Below, piece after piece: positions 1 to 8,850 of a stretch of 64,000 bases of DNA. Below the pieces are notes generated by a model. That model did no database searches. It was not told the origin of the DNA and saw nothing but the letters and a program-made list of their open reading frames with translations. A program made the position numbers and the translations under genes. This stretch comes from CAIYYO01 sp049299895 (GTDB lineage: Archaea > Altiarchaeota > Altiarchaeia > IMC4 > QMZM01): NCBI GenBank assembly GCA_049299895.1, contig JBAQYF010000026.1, forward strand, positions 124,001 through 188,000, read 5' to 3'. Position 1 is the first letter of the stretch, and every line of letters starts with the position of its first letter.

Positions 1-920
1 AACGCCTCCGAAAGCAGTCGAACGACATACACAAAGAGGGCAGGCCCCACGTCAAAATCACCGGAGAACAACTGGTCGACCACGCGCGCGAAGTAGACGC
101 ACTCGTCGGCCCTGCCCACGCATTCACCCCGTGGACCGCAATATACAAGGAATACAGTTCACTGAAGGAATGCTACGGGACAAACATCGGACATATTAAA
201 TTCCTGGAACTGGGACTGTCCGCGGACACATACATGGCCGACAGGATAAAAGAGCTGCAGGACCTTACGTTCTTATCGAACTCCGACACACACAGCCCGT
301 GGCCCCAGCGCCTGGGCAGGGAATTCAACAGGGTGCAGCTGGACTACTTAGCCTACAAGGAGATAACAGACGCAATAGAAAGAAAGAACGGGCGCAAATT
401 CTCACTCAACGTAGGCCTGGACCCGAGAGAGGGAAAATACCACCTCACGGCCTGCAGCAAATGCTTCGTGCGCTTCAAGCTCGAAGACGCGGTAAGGCTG
501 CGCTGGCGCTGCCCGGAATGCAGAGGCATGATAAAGAAGGGGGTTGTGGACAGGATAAACGAACTCGCCTCATGGGAGGAACCGCATCACCCGGAGCACA
601 GGCCGGGATACATGCACATAATACCCCTCGCAGAAGTCCTCGCACTCGCCAGCGGAAGCAGGAACGCGACAGGCAAGAAGATCAAGATCGAATGGGACCG
701 GCTCATAGAAAAATTCGGATCAGAGATAAACATCCTCGTTGACGCAGACGTTGAAGAGATAAAAAAAGAAAACCCGGAAGCAGGAAAGATAATAGACAAA
801 TTCCGGGCGGACAAGCTCAAATACATCGCAGGAGGAGGAGGCCAATACGGCTACCCCACCCTGAAAGACGAAACGGACACATTCTACGGACGCGGGCAGA
901 AAACTCTTGGGGACTTCTGA
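1..920 (+). CDS. Endonuclease Q-like PHP-family nuclease (5' end outside window)
   Basis: The frame is open from the first bases (codons in phase with position 3) to the TGA at 918-920, so about 305 C-terminal residues are visible and the start lies upstream. The motifs GPAHAFTPWTAIY and LSNSDTHSPWPQRLGREFNR are those I know from archaeal endonuclease Q (PHP-type metallophosphoesterase family). They are followed by a four-cysteine zinc site (CSKCFVRF ... WRCPECRG) and the family's C-terminal part. EndoQ cuts DNA 5' of deaminated bases such as uracil and hypoxanthine. An internal ATG at 234 is not the real start, because conserved sequence continues upstream of it. Family assignment is from recognition of motifs; specificity is inferred. 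Confidence 0.85.
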   Translation, partial: RLRKQSNDIHKEGRPHVKITGEQLVDHAREVDALVGPAHAFTPWTAIYKEYSSLKECYGTNIGHIKFLELGLSADTYMADRIKELQDLTFLSNSDTHSPWPQRLGREFNRVQLDYLAYKEITDAIERKNGRKFSLNVGLDPREGKYHLTACSKCFVRFKLEDAVRLRWRCPECRGMIKKGVVDRINELASWEEPHHPEHRPGYMHIIPLAEVLALASGSRNATGKKIKIEWDRLIEKFGSEINILVDADVEEIKKENPEAGKIIDKFRADKLKYIAGGGGQYGYPTLKDETDTFYGRGQKTLGDF

Positions 921-921
921 C

Positions 922-2688
922 CTATCCTGCCCCGCCGCCTCCGCCGCCCCCACCGCCGCCTCCGCCTCCGCCCGAAAAGCCCCCCGAACCCGAGGTGCTT
1001 GTCGCGGCGGAAAAAGCAGATGAGAAGCCGCTCACGGCGGAACCGAACGATGCCGCGGAGAATCCTGCGCCGCCTGCGTAGATGTTCGAATGTATCTCTC
1101 CATGATAGTCTTTGAATACGTCATCCATCGTCTTCTGCACCTTCTTTGCGACCCCGAGGGGGATCGAATAGATGAGGTATTTCTCCCATAGAATTATCGC
1201 ATCCGGCGGAACCTCATGCAGGCTGCTGAAGTCTTCAAGGAATCTCTTCAGGCGGATCCATTTAACGTAATGCTCGGCTCCCTTCGGCGTGCGGTTGGGC
1301 AGGGCGTTTGGGAAAATAGCTACCAGCAGCACTGCCTCGATTATTACGGGCAGGAAGAATAGAGGAAAAACGAATGCCGACGCCAGACCAATAAGCGCGG
1401 TGATCGCGCCGAACTGTAGGTAACCGGTCTTCTTGGAGAAGAAATCCCTTTCTTTTGCCTGCTTTGAAACGGAATCCGTCCATGCTTCCATCCATTTGCG
1501 GGTCTTTTCGGGGTCCGCCTCCAGGTATTTCTTCAATTCAGACAACGTGACTATGTCGGGAGTATCGTCTTCGACCATCTTTTTTATCAGCCATCCCTCA
1601 TATCTCTTTTTAGCTGCTTCGTCTATCAGTTCCAGGAGCATCTTTTCACTCTCAGGGAGATCAACTGCGGATGCGGAAAGGACTTTTATCTCATAGTCGT
1701 CTCCGCCGAACAGGCCCAGGAACTTTTCCTTTGGGATCTTTGTTATTTTGAGCCTGTCTTTTACGCACAGGTCCAGCAGCTCTGCTGAAATAGACTTCAG
1801 GGAGGGCTTCTTGGTATTCTGGTTTATGAGCGCTTCGACGACCGCAGGACTGTAGTCATACGGAGGCTCGCGCTCGTAGATAGACAAAACATCGACCTTC
1901 GGCTCCCTTCCCAGGAAGTGCCAGACAACGAAAAATGAGGCCAATTCAACGAGCATGATGAGGGCCAGTATAGTGAACAGCAAAGCAAGAGACATAGGTT
2001 CCGGCGGAGAATAATTTTTTTCTTCCGTGATTATTTTCTCCAAGCCCGCGCCGTTTTCCTTCAGGGCATAAACCGGATCGGCAAGGACATACCCGGGAAA
2101 TACTGACCGCACTTCAACCCATTGTTTTGCAGGCACGTCGAATGACTGGAAGATTATTCTGTCTCCTCCCTGCATCATTATCTTACCGGAAAGCTCGGGA
2201 TGCCCCCAGGTGTAGACCTCCTTTGAGTCGTTAACTGAGGATGGGAGGATTATAACTCCTTCCAGGTCCTTTAATGGAAGGTCCCAGTTCTCGTCCCAGA
2301 CCTTCCAGTATATCTCTGCGACGTCGTCGTATACTTTCACCGCATTTGTCAGGCGATACCTGATTGTAAAGGTCCTCTTCTCGTTTGCGGCCGTATAATA
2401 CCACTTGATTCGAGTAGTCGCCCCCTGATCGCTCTGCTCGTATTTCAAAGGTTGATCGTTCTCATATACGCCTATTATAGTAGTGCTCCAATAGCCCTTC
2501 CCCAGATCCCGGTACGCGAATGTGAATGAGTCCCGGAAATCGAATGATATGTTCTCCGAAACGTCGATGGATGCGTCCGGGTTAATCTCCATCGTGACGA
2601 ATGCTTTATCCAGATAGTACTCTTTGGAGTAAACAGGCAGGCTGAGAGCTAATGCGATAATCAGTAAAACCGGCAAATACTTTTTCAT
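922..2688 (-). CDS. DUF2207-family membrane protein with Gly-rich tail
   Basis: 588 residues. The N-terminus is a signal peptide (about residues 1-21). An extracytoplasmic beta-rich domain of about 200 residues follows, then a membrane segment near residue 235, a cytoplasmic part with a second hydrophobic pair around 430-475, and a C-terminal tail ending in a run of some 14 glycines. This architecture and the FSGGGGGGGG ending are typical of the DUF2207 (YciQ-like) family, whose function is not established. The stop lies 2 bases from the convergent EndoQ stop. An 18-base A-rich leader and the gene for another membrane protein lie upstream, so the two may be co-transcribed. Confidence 0.8.
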   Translation of the reverse strand: MKKYLPVLLIIALALSLPVYSKEYYLDKAFVTMEINPDASIDVSENISFDFRDSFTFAYRDLGKGYWSTTIIGVYENDQPLKYEQSDQGATTRIKWYYTAANEKRTFTIRYRLTNAVKVYDDVAEIYWKVWDENWDLPLKDLEGVIILPSSVNDSKEVYTWGHPELSGKIMMQGGDRIIFQSFDVPAKQWVEVRSVFPGYVLADPVYALKENGAGLEKIITEEKNYSPPEPMSLALLFTILALIMLVELASFFVVWHFLGREPKVDVLSIYEREPPYDYSPAVVEALINQNTKKPSLKSISAELLDLCVKDRLKITKIPKEKFLGLFGGDDYEIKVLSASAVDLPESEKMLLELIDEAAKKRYEGWLIKKMVEDDTPDIVTLSELKKYLEADPEKTRKWMEAWTDSVSKQAKERDFFSKKTGYLQFGAITALIGLASAFVFPLFFLPVIIEAVLLVAIFPNALPNRTPKGAEHYVKWIRLKRFLEDFSSLHEVPPDAIILWEKYLIYSIPLGVAKKVQKTMDDVFKDYHGEIHSNIYAGGAGFSAASFGSAVSGFSSAFSAATSTSGSGGFSGGGGGGGGGGGGGGAG

Positions 2689-2724
2689 CAGATAGATATT
2701 GCACGGGCGCCTAAAAAAACAGTC

Positions 2725-3573
2725 CTATGCAGCCTGCACCTGTCCCTTTATGTGCCCGCTTTCATTGAGATCTGTGAGAAGGTCTTCTTTTAAGCTGTAG
2801 GTTATGCGTATCTGCAGGTCATACTGCCTGCCCGCTTTTTTGGCGGGGCATATTGCGACCAGGGTGAACGTTTCCTCGGGCGCTATGAACAATTTATTTA
2901 TGGGGCTCAGCTTGCAATGAGGCTCGGGCGAAAGGGTCTCGTCGATCTTTATCGTGTTTACTGTTATTGATGCGGTGTCCAGGTTTATGTAAGATGCTTC
3001 GAATATGCCGCTCTCCAGGTAGGATATTGTGGACGGCTGCGGACGCAGCGTCCCCCAGCCTGCAGTCACCATGTTGTACGAAGCGTAATTTATGGAGTAG
3101 GCGAATTGTATCCCGACGTAGATTATGACGCCGACCACGGCCACGGATATGAAAGGCCTCATCAGGATGGACTGATACGGCCCCAGGGGGTTGTTTCCCA
3201 CATACAGCATGATTGCGACGGCGACCCCGAAAAGGGAGAAGGGCATGCAGAGCACCGCCTCCATGAAGTAATTTAACGCAAGTTCCGGAGAAACGAACGC
3301 ATAGAGCAACAACGCCAGCAGGATAAAATAAACCGCAAGAGAGGATACCAGCGGCGCAGACCAGTTCTTTTTGTTCAGCATGCCCCCCTTTTTAAGGAAC
3401 AGGAACGTGCTTATAAGGCCCATGACAAAGAAGCCGACGATGATCAATGCGAAGGGGTTGGCGCGGTCGAATATGTCCGCCTGCACGGTATATGCCATGA
3501 AAACTGCCGCATGAACCGATAAGGCGGCGAGCGCAGAGATCCATGCCGGTTTATTCAATGCCCTGAGTTTCAT
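2725..3573 (-). CDS. Polytopic membrane protein of unknown function
   Basis: 282 residues with about five hydrophobic segments in the N-terminal 165 residues (for example around 10-30, 40-60, 75-95, 105-125, 138-160). A soluble C-terminal domain of about 115 residues follows; it contains two cysteines (CKLSP, CPAKK) and a beta-rich look, and probably faces outside. I do not recognise the family. It lies 36 bases upstream of the DUF2207 gene on the same strand, so a two-gene operon for cell-envelope proteins is plausible. It is divergent from the proteasome beta gene. Confidence 0.75.
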   Translation of the reverse strand: MKLRALNKPAWISALAALSVHAAVFMAYTVQADIFDRANPFALIIVGFFVMGLISTFLFLKKGGMLNKKNWSAPLVSSLAVYFILLALLLYAFVSPELALNYFMEAVLCMPFSLFGVAVAIMLYVGNNPLGPYQSILMRPFISVAVVGVIIYVGIQFAYSINYASYNMVTAGWGTLRPQPSTISYLESGIFEASYINLDTASITVNTIKIDETLSPEPHCKLSPINKLFIAPEETFTLVAICPAKKAGRQYDLQIRITYSLKEDLLTDLNESGHIKGQVQAA

Positions 3574-3744
3574 TCCTTTCGCCTGATAATGCCAGTTAAG
3601 TATTTTATACGGGACTTATTTATGCTATTTCCTTATCGCATCCGCAGGAGTTATCGATTTCTTCCCGCTTTTTATATAACAGATTCCTATAAGTATTCAA
3701 TAGGTTTCTTATTGTTATTTAATAATCGATTTGAGGCGGTTTCT

Positions 3745-4386
3745 TTGGACTCTGATGATAAAATTCTTAAAGGAACTACGACTATTGGTTTAGCTTGTAG
3801 TGACGGTGTTGTATTGCTTACGGACAGAAGAGCGTCGATGGGAACATTCATAGCCAGCAGAAAGGCTAAGAAGGTCTATAAAGTCAATGATTACATAGGT
3901 GCAACGATAGCAGGCTCCGTGGGCGATGCAGAGGCCATAGTGCGGCTCATACAGGCCGAAGCTGCCTTATATGAGATGAACAACAGGGAGAGGATGTCCA
4001 CCAAGGCCGCCGCAAACCTTATAGCAAACGTACTGCAGGGTAGCAAATACTACCCTTACATGATACAGGTGCTGATAGGAGGATACGACAAGAAATCATC
4101 CATCTACACCCTCGACCCCCTGGGCGGACTGATAGAGGAGGACATGGCATCCACGGGAAGCGGATCCCCCGTAGCATACGGAGTACTGGAACTGGATTAC
4201 TCCCTTCAGAACACAGTAAAAGAGAACATCCCCGTCGCAGTAAGAGCAATGCTGTCTGCGCTTCAGAGAGACTGCGCGACAGGAGACGGCCTAAGCCTGG
4301 TTACCATCACAAAAGATGGCTTCAAGGAGTACGGCGAGGACGAAGTGGACGACTACATCAAGAAAGTCTCCAAGAAGTCCAAATAA
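3745..4386 (+). CDS. psmB: Proteasome beta subunit (archaeal 20S)
   Basis: I place the start at TTG 3745, preceded by GAGGCGG at 3733-3739. It gives a 10-residue propeptide (MDSDDKILKG) directly before the mature TTTIGL sequence, as in other archaeal beta subunits. Longer in-frame upstream readings, from ATG 3589, have no beta-subunit character. The mature enzyme of 203 residues keeps the catalytic Thr1, Asp17 and Lys33. It forms the inner rings of the 20S proteasome and acquires activity by autocatalytic removal of the propeptide. A TATA-like stretch (TTTATATA, about 3669-3676) lies upstream. The alpha subunit is not in this window. Confidence 0.93.
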   Translation: MDSDDKILKGTTTIGLACSDGVVLLTDRRASMGTFIASRKAKKVYKVNDYIGATIAGSVGDAEAIVRLIQAEAALYEMNNRERMSTKAAANLIANVLQGSKYYPYMIQVLIGGYDKKSSIYTLDPLGGLIEEDMASTGSGSPVAYGVLELDYSLQNTVKENIPVAVRAMLSALQRDCATGDGLSLVTITKDGFKEYGEDEVDDYIKKVSKKSK

Positions 4387-4591
4387 GCAGCGATAACATA
4401 AATATTTTATCCATTTTTCATTTCAACCAGAGGGGGGTTTGTTATGCGGATTTCTTAACCCGCAGACCGATCTGACTGGGCCGAAAATAAGACCCTTTAA
4501 CTGAATAAAACCGGCTTAAGTCATTTATCTTTTACAGATGCTGTTCTTTTAAAAAGAAGGTCAGAGTACTTTAATACAAGAGGTGAATTCT

Positions 4592-6478
4592 TTGGAATTC
4601 AAGGACATAAAACACATAATAGCGGATAATGCGCCTGAAGGCAAGATAACCAAGATAGACCTGGAAGGTCCAAAGATCATCCTGTACACGTGCGATCTGC
4701 CGTTCTTCATCGACCACAACGAGGAAGTAAAGCGGCTTGCGACTATGCTTCGCAAAAGAGTGATAATAAGATCCAATCCCGCGGACCTGATGGATCCCCT
4801 TGAAGCAAAGAAGGTAGTAGAGGAGATAATCCCGCCTGAAGCCAATATTTCTCACATAACATTTGACCCGAATTTCCAGGAGATACACATAGAAGCAGAG
4901 AAACTAGGGCTCATCATAGGAAAGCAGGGAGTTACCCGCGACGAGATAGCGAAAAGAACGGGCTGGAACCCGAAACTTCTGCGCAAGCCCCCCATCGAGT
5001 CTGAAACGATTAGAAGCGTGCGCAAGATGCTCTATGACTCAAGCGAAGAGCGCCAGAAAGTATTAAAGGACGTCGGAAAGAAGATATACAGAAAACCCGA
5101 TTCCGAATGCGACTGGATACGCGTGACACCCCTCGGGGGAGCGCGGGAAGTTGGAAGATCCTGCTTCTTACTTCAGACCACTGAAAGCAACGTCATACTC
5201 GACTGCGGCATAAACACTGCCGCATCAGGCACGGCCAGGTTCCCGGATTTCAGGGCGGCGAAACTCGAAATGGAAAGGCTGGATGCCGTGATAATATCCC
5301 ACGCCCACCTGGACCACTCGGGATTCCTGCCATATCTCTATAAATACGGATACGAGGGACCGGTATACTGCACGGAGCCAACACGGGACCTTATGACCCT
5401 GCTCCTGCTGGACGCAGTCGAGATAGGGGAACGCGAGGACCGGGAGCTTCCATATTCCTCCAAGGAGATACAGAAGATGATAAAGCACATCATCCCCTTG
5501 GAATACCAGGAAGTAGCGGATATAACCCCGGACATGAGGATCACATTATACGACGCAGGACACATCCTCGGCTCTTCAATGGTGCACCTGCACATGGGCG
5601 AAGGACTGCATAACCTGGTCTATTCCGGAGACATAAAATTCGGAGACACGCGCCTATTGGAAGCCGCGAACTTCGAGTTCCCCAGGGCTGAAACGCTCAT
5701 AATGGAGAGCACCTACGGGGGAAGATACGACATACAGCCCCACAGAAGGGACGCAGAAAAAGCCCTGCTAAACAACATACAGGAAACAGTGAAGAACAAG
5801 GGCAAAGTCCTGATACCCGTATTCTCGGTCGGAAGATCCCAGGAGGTCATGATCGTTCTTGAGAACTTCGCAAGATTCGAAGACTTCAACGTGCCGGTCT
5901 ACCTGGACGGGATGATCTGGGAAGCAACCGCCATACACACGCTATACCCCGAATACCTGAAAAAGCACATACGCCACAGGATATTCAACGGACACAACCC
6001 ATTCCTCGCGGACACATTCGAGAAAGTCAAACCCAAGGAGAGAAAGAACATAATAGACAGCGAAGAATCCTGCGTAATCCTTGCGACCTCCGGTATGATG
6101 ACCGGCGGACCCTCGGTAGAATACTTCAAGGCATTCGCGGAAGACCCGAGGAACATGCTCTCATTCGTCGGATACCAGGCGGAAGGATCCCTCGGGAGAA
6201 GGATACAGAACGGGATGTCCGAGATGACTGTAGAAAAGAACGGAAGGACTGCCGCGCTAAAGATCAAGATGAATATCCGGACAGTGGACGGATTTTCAGG
6301 ACACGCCGACAGAAGACAACTGCTGGGTTACGCAAAAAAGGTCCACCCCAAGCCCAAGAGGACGCTCATCGTCCACGGCGAAGAAAAGAAGTCGGCGAAC
6401 CTTGCACTCACACTGAATGAGATGTTCGGATTCGACGCATCGGCTCCGCAGAACCTGGACACGATCAGGCTCGTGTAA
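4592..6478 (+). CDS. aCPSF1 / FttA: KH, metallo-beta-lactamase, beta-CASP ribonuclease
   Basis: About 628 residues. The N-terminal part carries KH-type RNA-binding domains (LGLIIGKQGVTRDE resembles a KH GXXG loop). A metallo-beta-lactamase domain follows with the HxHxDH motif in ISHAHLDHSG, then a beta-CASP domain with the conserved GHNPF, ATSGMM and DGFSGHADR stretches. This is the archaeal homologue of CPSF73, shown in methanogens to cut nascent RNA at U-tracts and terminate transcription. Start: TTG 4592 is preceded by GAGGTGA at 4580-4585 with ideal spacing; GTG 4583 in the same frame is the alternative. Several T-tract ends in this window fit such a terminator. Confidence 0.92.
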   Translation: MEFKDIKHIIADNAPEGKITKIDLEGPKIILYTCDLPFFIDHNEEVKRLATMLRKRVIIRSNPADLMDPLEAKKVVEEIIPPEANISHITFDPNFQEIHIEAEKLGLIIGKQGVTRDEIAKRTGWNPKLLRKPPIESETIRSVRKMLYDSSEERQKVLKDVGKKIYRKPDSECDWIRVTPLGGAREVGRSCFLLQTTESNVILDCGINTAASGTARFPDFRAAKLEMERLDAVIISHAHLDHSGFLPYLYKYGYEGPVYCTEPTRDLMTLLLLDAVEIGEREDRELPYSSKEIQKMIKHIIPLEYQEVADITPDMRITLYDAGHILGSSMVHLHMGEGLHNLVYSGDIKFGDTRLLEAANFEFPRAETLIMESTYGGRYDIQPHRRDAEKALLNNIQETVKNKGKVLIPVFSVGRSQEVMIVLENFARFEDFNVPVYLDGMIWEATAIHTLYPEYLKKHIRHRIFNGHNPFLADTFEKVKPKERKNIIDSEESCVILATSGMMTGGPSVEYFKAFAEDPRNMLSFVGYQAEGSLGRRIQNGMSEMTVEKNGRTAALKIKMNIRTVDGFSGHADRRQLLGYAKKVHPKPKRTLIVHGEEKKSANLALTLNEMFGFDASAPQNLDTIRLV

Positions 6479-6483
6479 ACAGG

Positions 6484-7098
6484 CTAAATTTTCCCCACAG
6501 GCATTATGTAGACGGGGCTTTCTTCCATATTCAGCTTGAGGGCTTCTTTCACTTTTTCGTCGTCGAATGCCCCCACGGCCACCGTCCCCATCCTAAGTCC
6601 CGCGCATTGCAGATACACATTCTCTGCCGCATGGCCGACGTCTATGTGAACGTATCTTACCCCGCGCTCGCCGTACCTTGAAACGGTCCGGTCAAAAACC
6701 GCCGCAAAGACCAGGCTCACGGGCGCATTCATCACAGAAAGCTGACCAAGCGAAGCCAGAGAAAGCGCAGGACAATAGTTCCCGGGCATCAGGCATACAA
6801 GAGAATGATCCCTGGGAGAATACCTGTAAACGCCGGGATCGATCCCGGACACTTTTTGCGCGACCGCATACAGTTCAAGCGGATACGTTGCCCCGGCCGA
6901 CGGCGCCGATCTGCCCCGGCTTCTGCCGGTGATCCCCTGCGCAGCCCACAAAAGCTGTGATAGTTCTTCAAGGGTTACCGGCTCATTAGTGTAATCGCGG
7001 ACAGACCTGCGCTCTTTTATCGCCTCTTCCAATGTGATTCCCCCACCGGAGTATTTCGGCTCCGGGAGTTTTATTATTTTATCGGTTTTTTTATCCAT
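6484..7098 (-). CDS. SagB-type / nitroreductase-fold FMN oxidoreductase
   Basis: 204 residues from ATG 7098. The motif RRSVRDYTNEPVTLEELSQLLWA, followed by SAPSAGATYPLELY, is characteristic of SagB-type nitroreductases. The C-terminal GLRMGTVAVGAFDDEKV is also typical. These are FMN enzymes that use NAD(P)H; archaeal members usually stand alone and have no assigned substrate. A longer in-frame reading to 7482 runs through the divergent DJ-1 gene and is rejected. The two genes share a 40-base divergent promoter region with an AT-rich core (about 7100-7125). Confidence 0.85.
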   Translation of the reverse strand: MDKKTDKIIKLPEPKYSGGGITLEEAIKERRSVRDYTNEPVTLEELSQLLWAAQGITGRSRGRSAPSAGATYPLELYAVAQKVSGIDPGVYRYSPRDHSLVCLMPGNYCPALSLASLGQLSVMNAPVSLVFAAVFDRTVSRYGERGVRYVHIDVGHAAENVYLQCAGLRMGTVAVGAFDDEKVKEALKLNMEESPVYIMPVGKI

Positions 7099-7138
7099 TC
7101 TATTCCCATATATTCTATAGAAACGCAGAGGTAAAAAC

Positions 7139-7657
7139 ATGAAGGCATTATTCGTCCTGGCGCCCACCGGATTCAGGGATGAAGAACTCACTGTGCCCAG
7201 GGAAAAACTCAGGAAAGCAGGGATTGCAGTCACTATCGCAGGCCTGGACATGAACGAGTCGACTGGGATGCTCGGGACAAAGGTCAAGCCTGACATACTG
7301 CTAAAAGACGCCAAAATAGGAGAATACGACGTAGTCGTGCTCCCGGGAGGCAGGGGGTCGAGGGAACACCTGATAGACGATCCCTGCGTACTCGCACTCG
7401 CCAAAACCGCATACGAAAAAGGGAAGATCGTTGCAGCCATATGCAGTTCCTGCATGATACCCGCTAAGGCAGGCATCCTCAAAGGGAAAACTGCGACCTG
7501 CTTTAACCGGCCAGAGGATATAGAATTACTGAAAAAATCAGGGGGCCGCTATCAGGGCATGGGAGTTGCAGCAGACGGAAACATCATAACTGCAACCGGT
7601 CCCGCAGATTCGGAAAATTTCGCAGACAAGATACTCGAAGCCCTGAAAAAGAGATGA
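7139..7657 (+). CDS. DJ-1/PfpI family protein
   Basis: 172 residues with the class I glutamine-amidotransferase-like fold. The nucleophile is Cys102 in AAICSSC, and the acidic partner is in FRDEEL (Glu15/16), as in PfpI and DJ-1. Family members act as proteases, glyoxalases or deglycases, or as chaperones; which applies cannot be read from sequence. The stop codon overlaps the start of the next gene (ATGA at 7654-7657), so it is translated with the DNA glycosylase. The pair may form a small damage-repair unit, acting on glycated or alkylated targets. Confidence 0.87.
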   Translation: MKALFVLAPTGFRDEELTVPREKLRKAGIAVTIAGLDMNESTGMLGTKVKPDILLKDAKIGEYDVVVLPGGRGSREHLIDDPCVLALAKTAYEKGKIVAAICSSCMIPAKAGILKGKTATCFNRPEDIELLKKSGGRYQGMGVAADGNIITATGPADSENFADKILEALKKR

Positions 7658-8343
7658 AGACAGATCTATTGGAGATACACGACGCCCTCCTGGAAAAATT
7701 CGGCCCGCAGGACTGGTGGCCTGGAGACACTCCTTTTGAAGTCGTGATAGGAGCTATCCTCACCCAGTCCACTTCGTGGACGAACGTGGAAAAGGCAATA
7801 GGCAATCTGAAGAAAAAGAAGCTCCTGTCCCCTGAAGGAATACACAGGATAGACACGGAAGCCCTCGCCTTGCACATCAGGTCCGCAGGGTACTACAACG
7901 CAAAAGCAAGAAAGCTCAAAGAGTTCATGCATCACCTGCATGCAAAGCATGACGGGGACCTTGACAGGATGTTCGGACAGGATGGAAGAACCCTGCGCAT
8001 CGAATTGTTGTCCATCTGGGGCATCGGCCCGGAGACCGCTGATTCGATCGTCCTGTATGCCGCGGAGAAACCCGAATTCGTAGTCGACGCATATACAAAA
8101 AGGATTTTTTCCCGCCTGGGCTACGTCAAGGAAAACGTTTCTTATGAAGGCCTGAAAGAATTCTCAGAGAAAAATCTTCCAAAAGACGTGAAGATATACA
8201 ACGAATTCCATGCCCTTCTCGTACGCCTTGGAAAAGAGCACTGCAAAAAATCTAATCCGATATGCATGGGATGCCCGCTTGAGAAAGGATGCCTGAAAAA
8301 GAGCATAAAGAAAAAGGCGGCAGCTCCTTCAAAGAAGAAGTGA
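7654..8343 (+). CDS. Endonuclease III-like HhH-GPD DNA glycosylase (MagIII-like)
   Basis: 229 residues. The helix-hairpin-helix LLSIWGIGPETADSI is followed by the catalytic Asp145 (VVDAYTKR) and a 4Fe-4S loop with Cys197, 204, 207 and 213 (C-x6-C-x2-C-x5-C). The residue equivalent to the lyase lysine of Nth is Glu127, so this should be a monofunctional glycosylase. The N-terminal PFEVVIGAILTQSTSWTNVE matches the EndoIII-related group that includes 3-methyladenine glycosylase MagIII of Helicobacter. Substrate is therefore inferred to be alkylated purine. It overlaps the DJ-1 gene upstream and the small membrane gene downstream. Confidence 0.85.
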   Translation: MKTDLLEIHDALLEKFGPQDWWPGDTPFEVVIGAILTQSTSWTNVEKAIGNLKKKKLLSPEGIHRIDTEALALHIRSAGYYNAKARKLKEFMHHLHAKHDGDLDRMFGQDGRTLRIELLSIWGIGPETADSIVLYAAEKPEFVVDAYTKRIFSRLGYVKENVSYEGLKEFSEKNLPKDVKIYNEFHALLVRLGKEHCKKSNPICMGCPLEKGCLKKSIKKKAAAPSKKK

Positions 8344-8552
8344 TTGAAGAGACGGGGTTATATAATGGACTACAGGGCATAGCTTCACTGAGGAAAAAAG
8401 ATTTCTTAAAAGAAGTTGGGGTAATCGGCGGGTCCTTGAACCTCCTGGCATTGATAATATTTTTTGTTTCGCCTGCCAGTTTATTACTCCTAATTATTCC
8501 AGGAGCAATACTATGCTTGATAGCGACCATCGGCCACCTGCCCATTATATAA
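8340..8552 (+). CDS. Small hydrophobic membrane protein
   Basis: About 70 residues if started at GTG 8340, which overlaps the previous TGA by the usual 4 bases (GTGA 8340-8343). A start at ATG 8289 in the same frame would overlap the glycosylase by 55 bases and is less likely. The C-terminal half holds two membrane segments separated by a short Pro/Ala turn. No family recognised. Translational coupling with the glycosylase gene suggests it is real, but a role cannot be assigned. Confidence 0.5.
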   Translation: MIEETGLYNGLQGIASLRKKDFLKEVGVIGGSLNLLALIIFFVSPASLLLLIIPGAILCLIATIGHLPII

Positions 8553-8589
8553 GAATAATATATTTATTCTACGAATCATATTGTCTTAC

Positions 8590-8850
8590 ATGGCTGGGTT
8601 GGGTCTGCGAGTTATGTTCTATCCGAAGACGAACGAATACGAAGTGGTCTCCCCGGACGGCTTCACTCTACGCATGACCGAAGACGATTTCAAGGCGATC
8701 AAGTGCAGGATGAACGGAATCGCCTTATCCCTTGCAGAACAGGCCCGCGAGAAAAAGAGGGAGGCGAAACTTGCGGCAAAAAACCTGGAATCCGCTATTT
8801 CTTCATCCGTCTCCTGCCCACCATCTCTATCGGAAGACCCCATAGTTTGA
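8590..8850 (+). CDS. Small soluble protein, unknown
   Basis: 86 residues from ATG 8590 (a TTG at 8581 is in frame). The N-terminal half looks like a small beta-hairpin domain (GLGLRVMFYPKTNEYEVVSPDGF) and the second half is a charged helix rich in Lys, Glu and Ala. A TATA-like AATATATTTATT lies at about 8561-8572, some 20-30 bases before the ATG. The last 56 bases overlap the 3' end of argG on the other strand, and the C-terminal residues there look like antisense sequence, so the ending may be degenerate. No family recognised. Confidence 0.45.
   Translation: MAGLGLRVMFYPKTNEYEVVSPDGFTLRMTEDDFKAIKCRMNGIALSLAEQAREKKREAKLAAKNLESAISSSVSCPPSLSEDPIV

Noticed and set aside
4390..4580. Possible small RNA between psmB and the FttA gene
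   Set aside because: A TGCGG/CCGCA pairing near 4456-4476 exists, but no box C/D or H/ACA motifs, clear promoter or extended fold could be found by eye.
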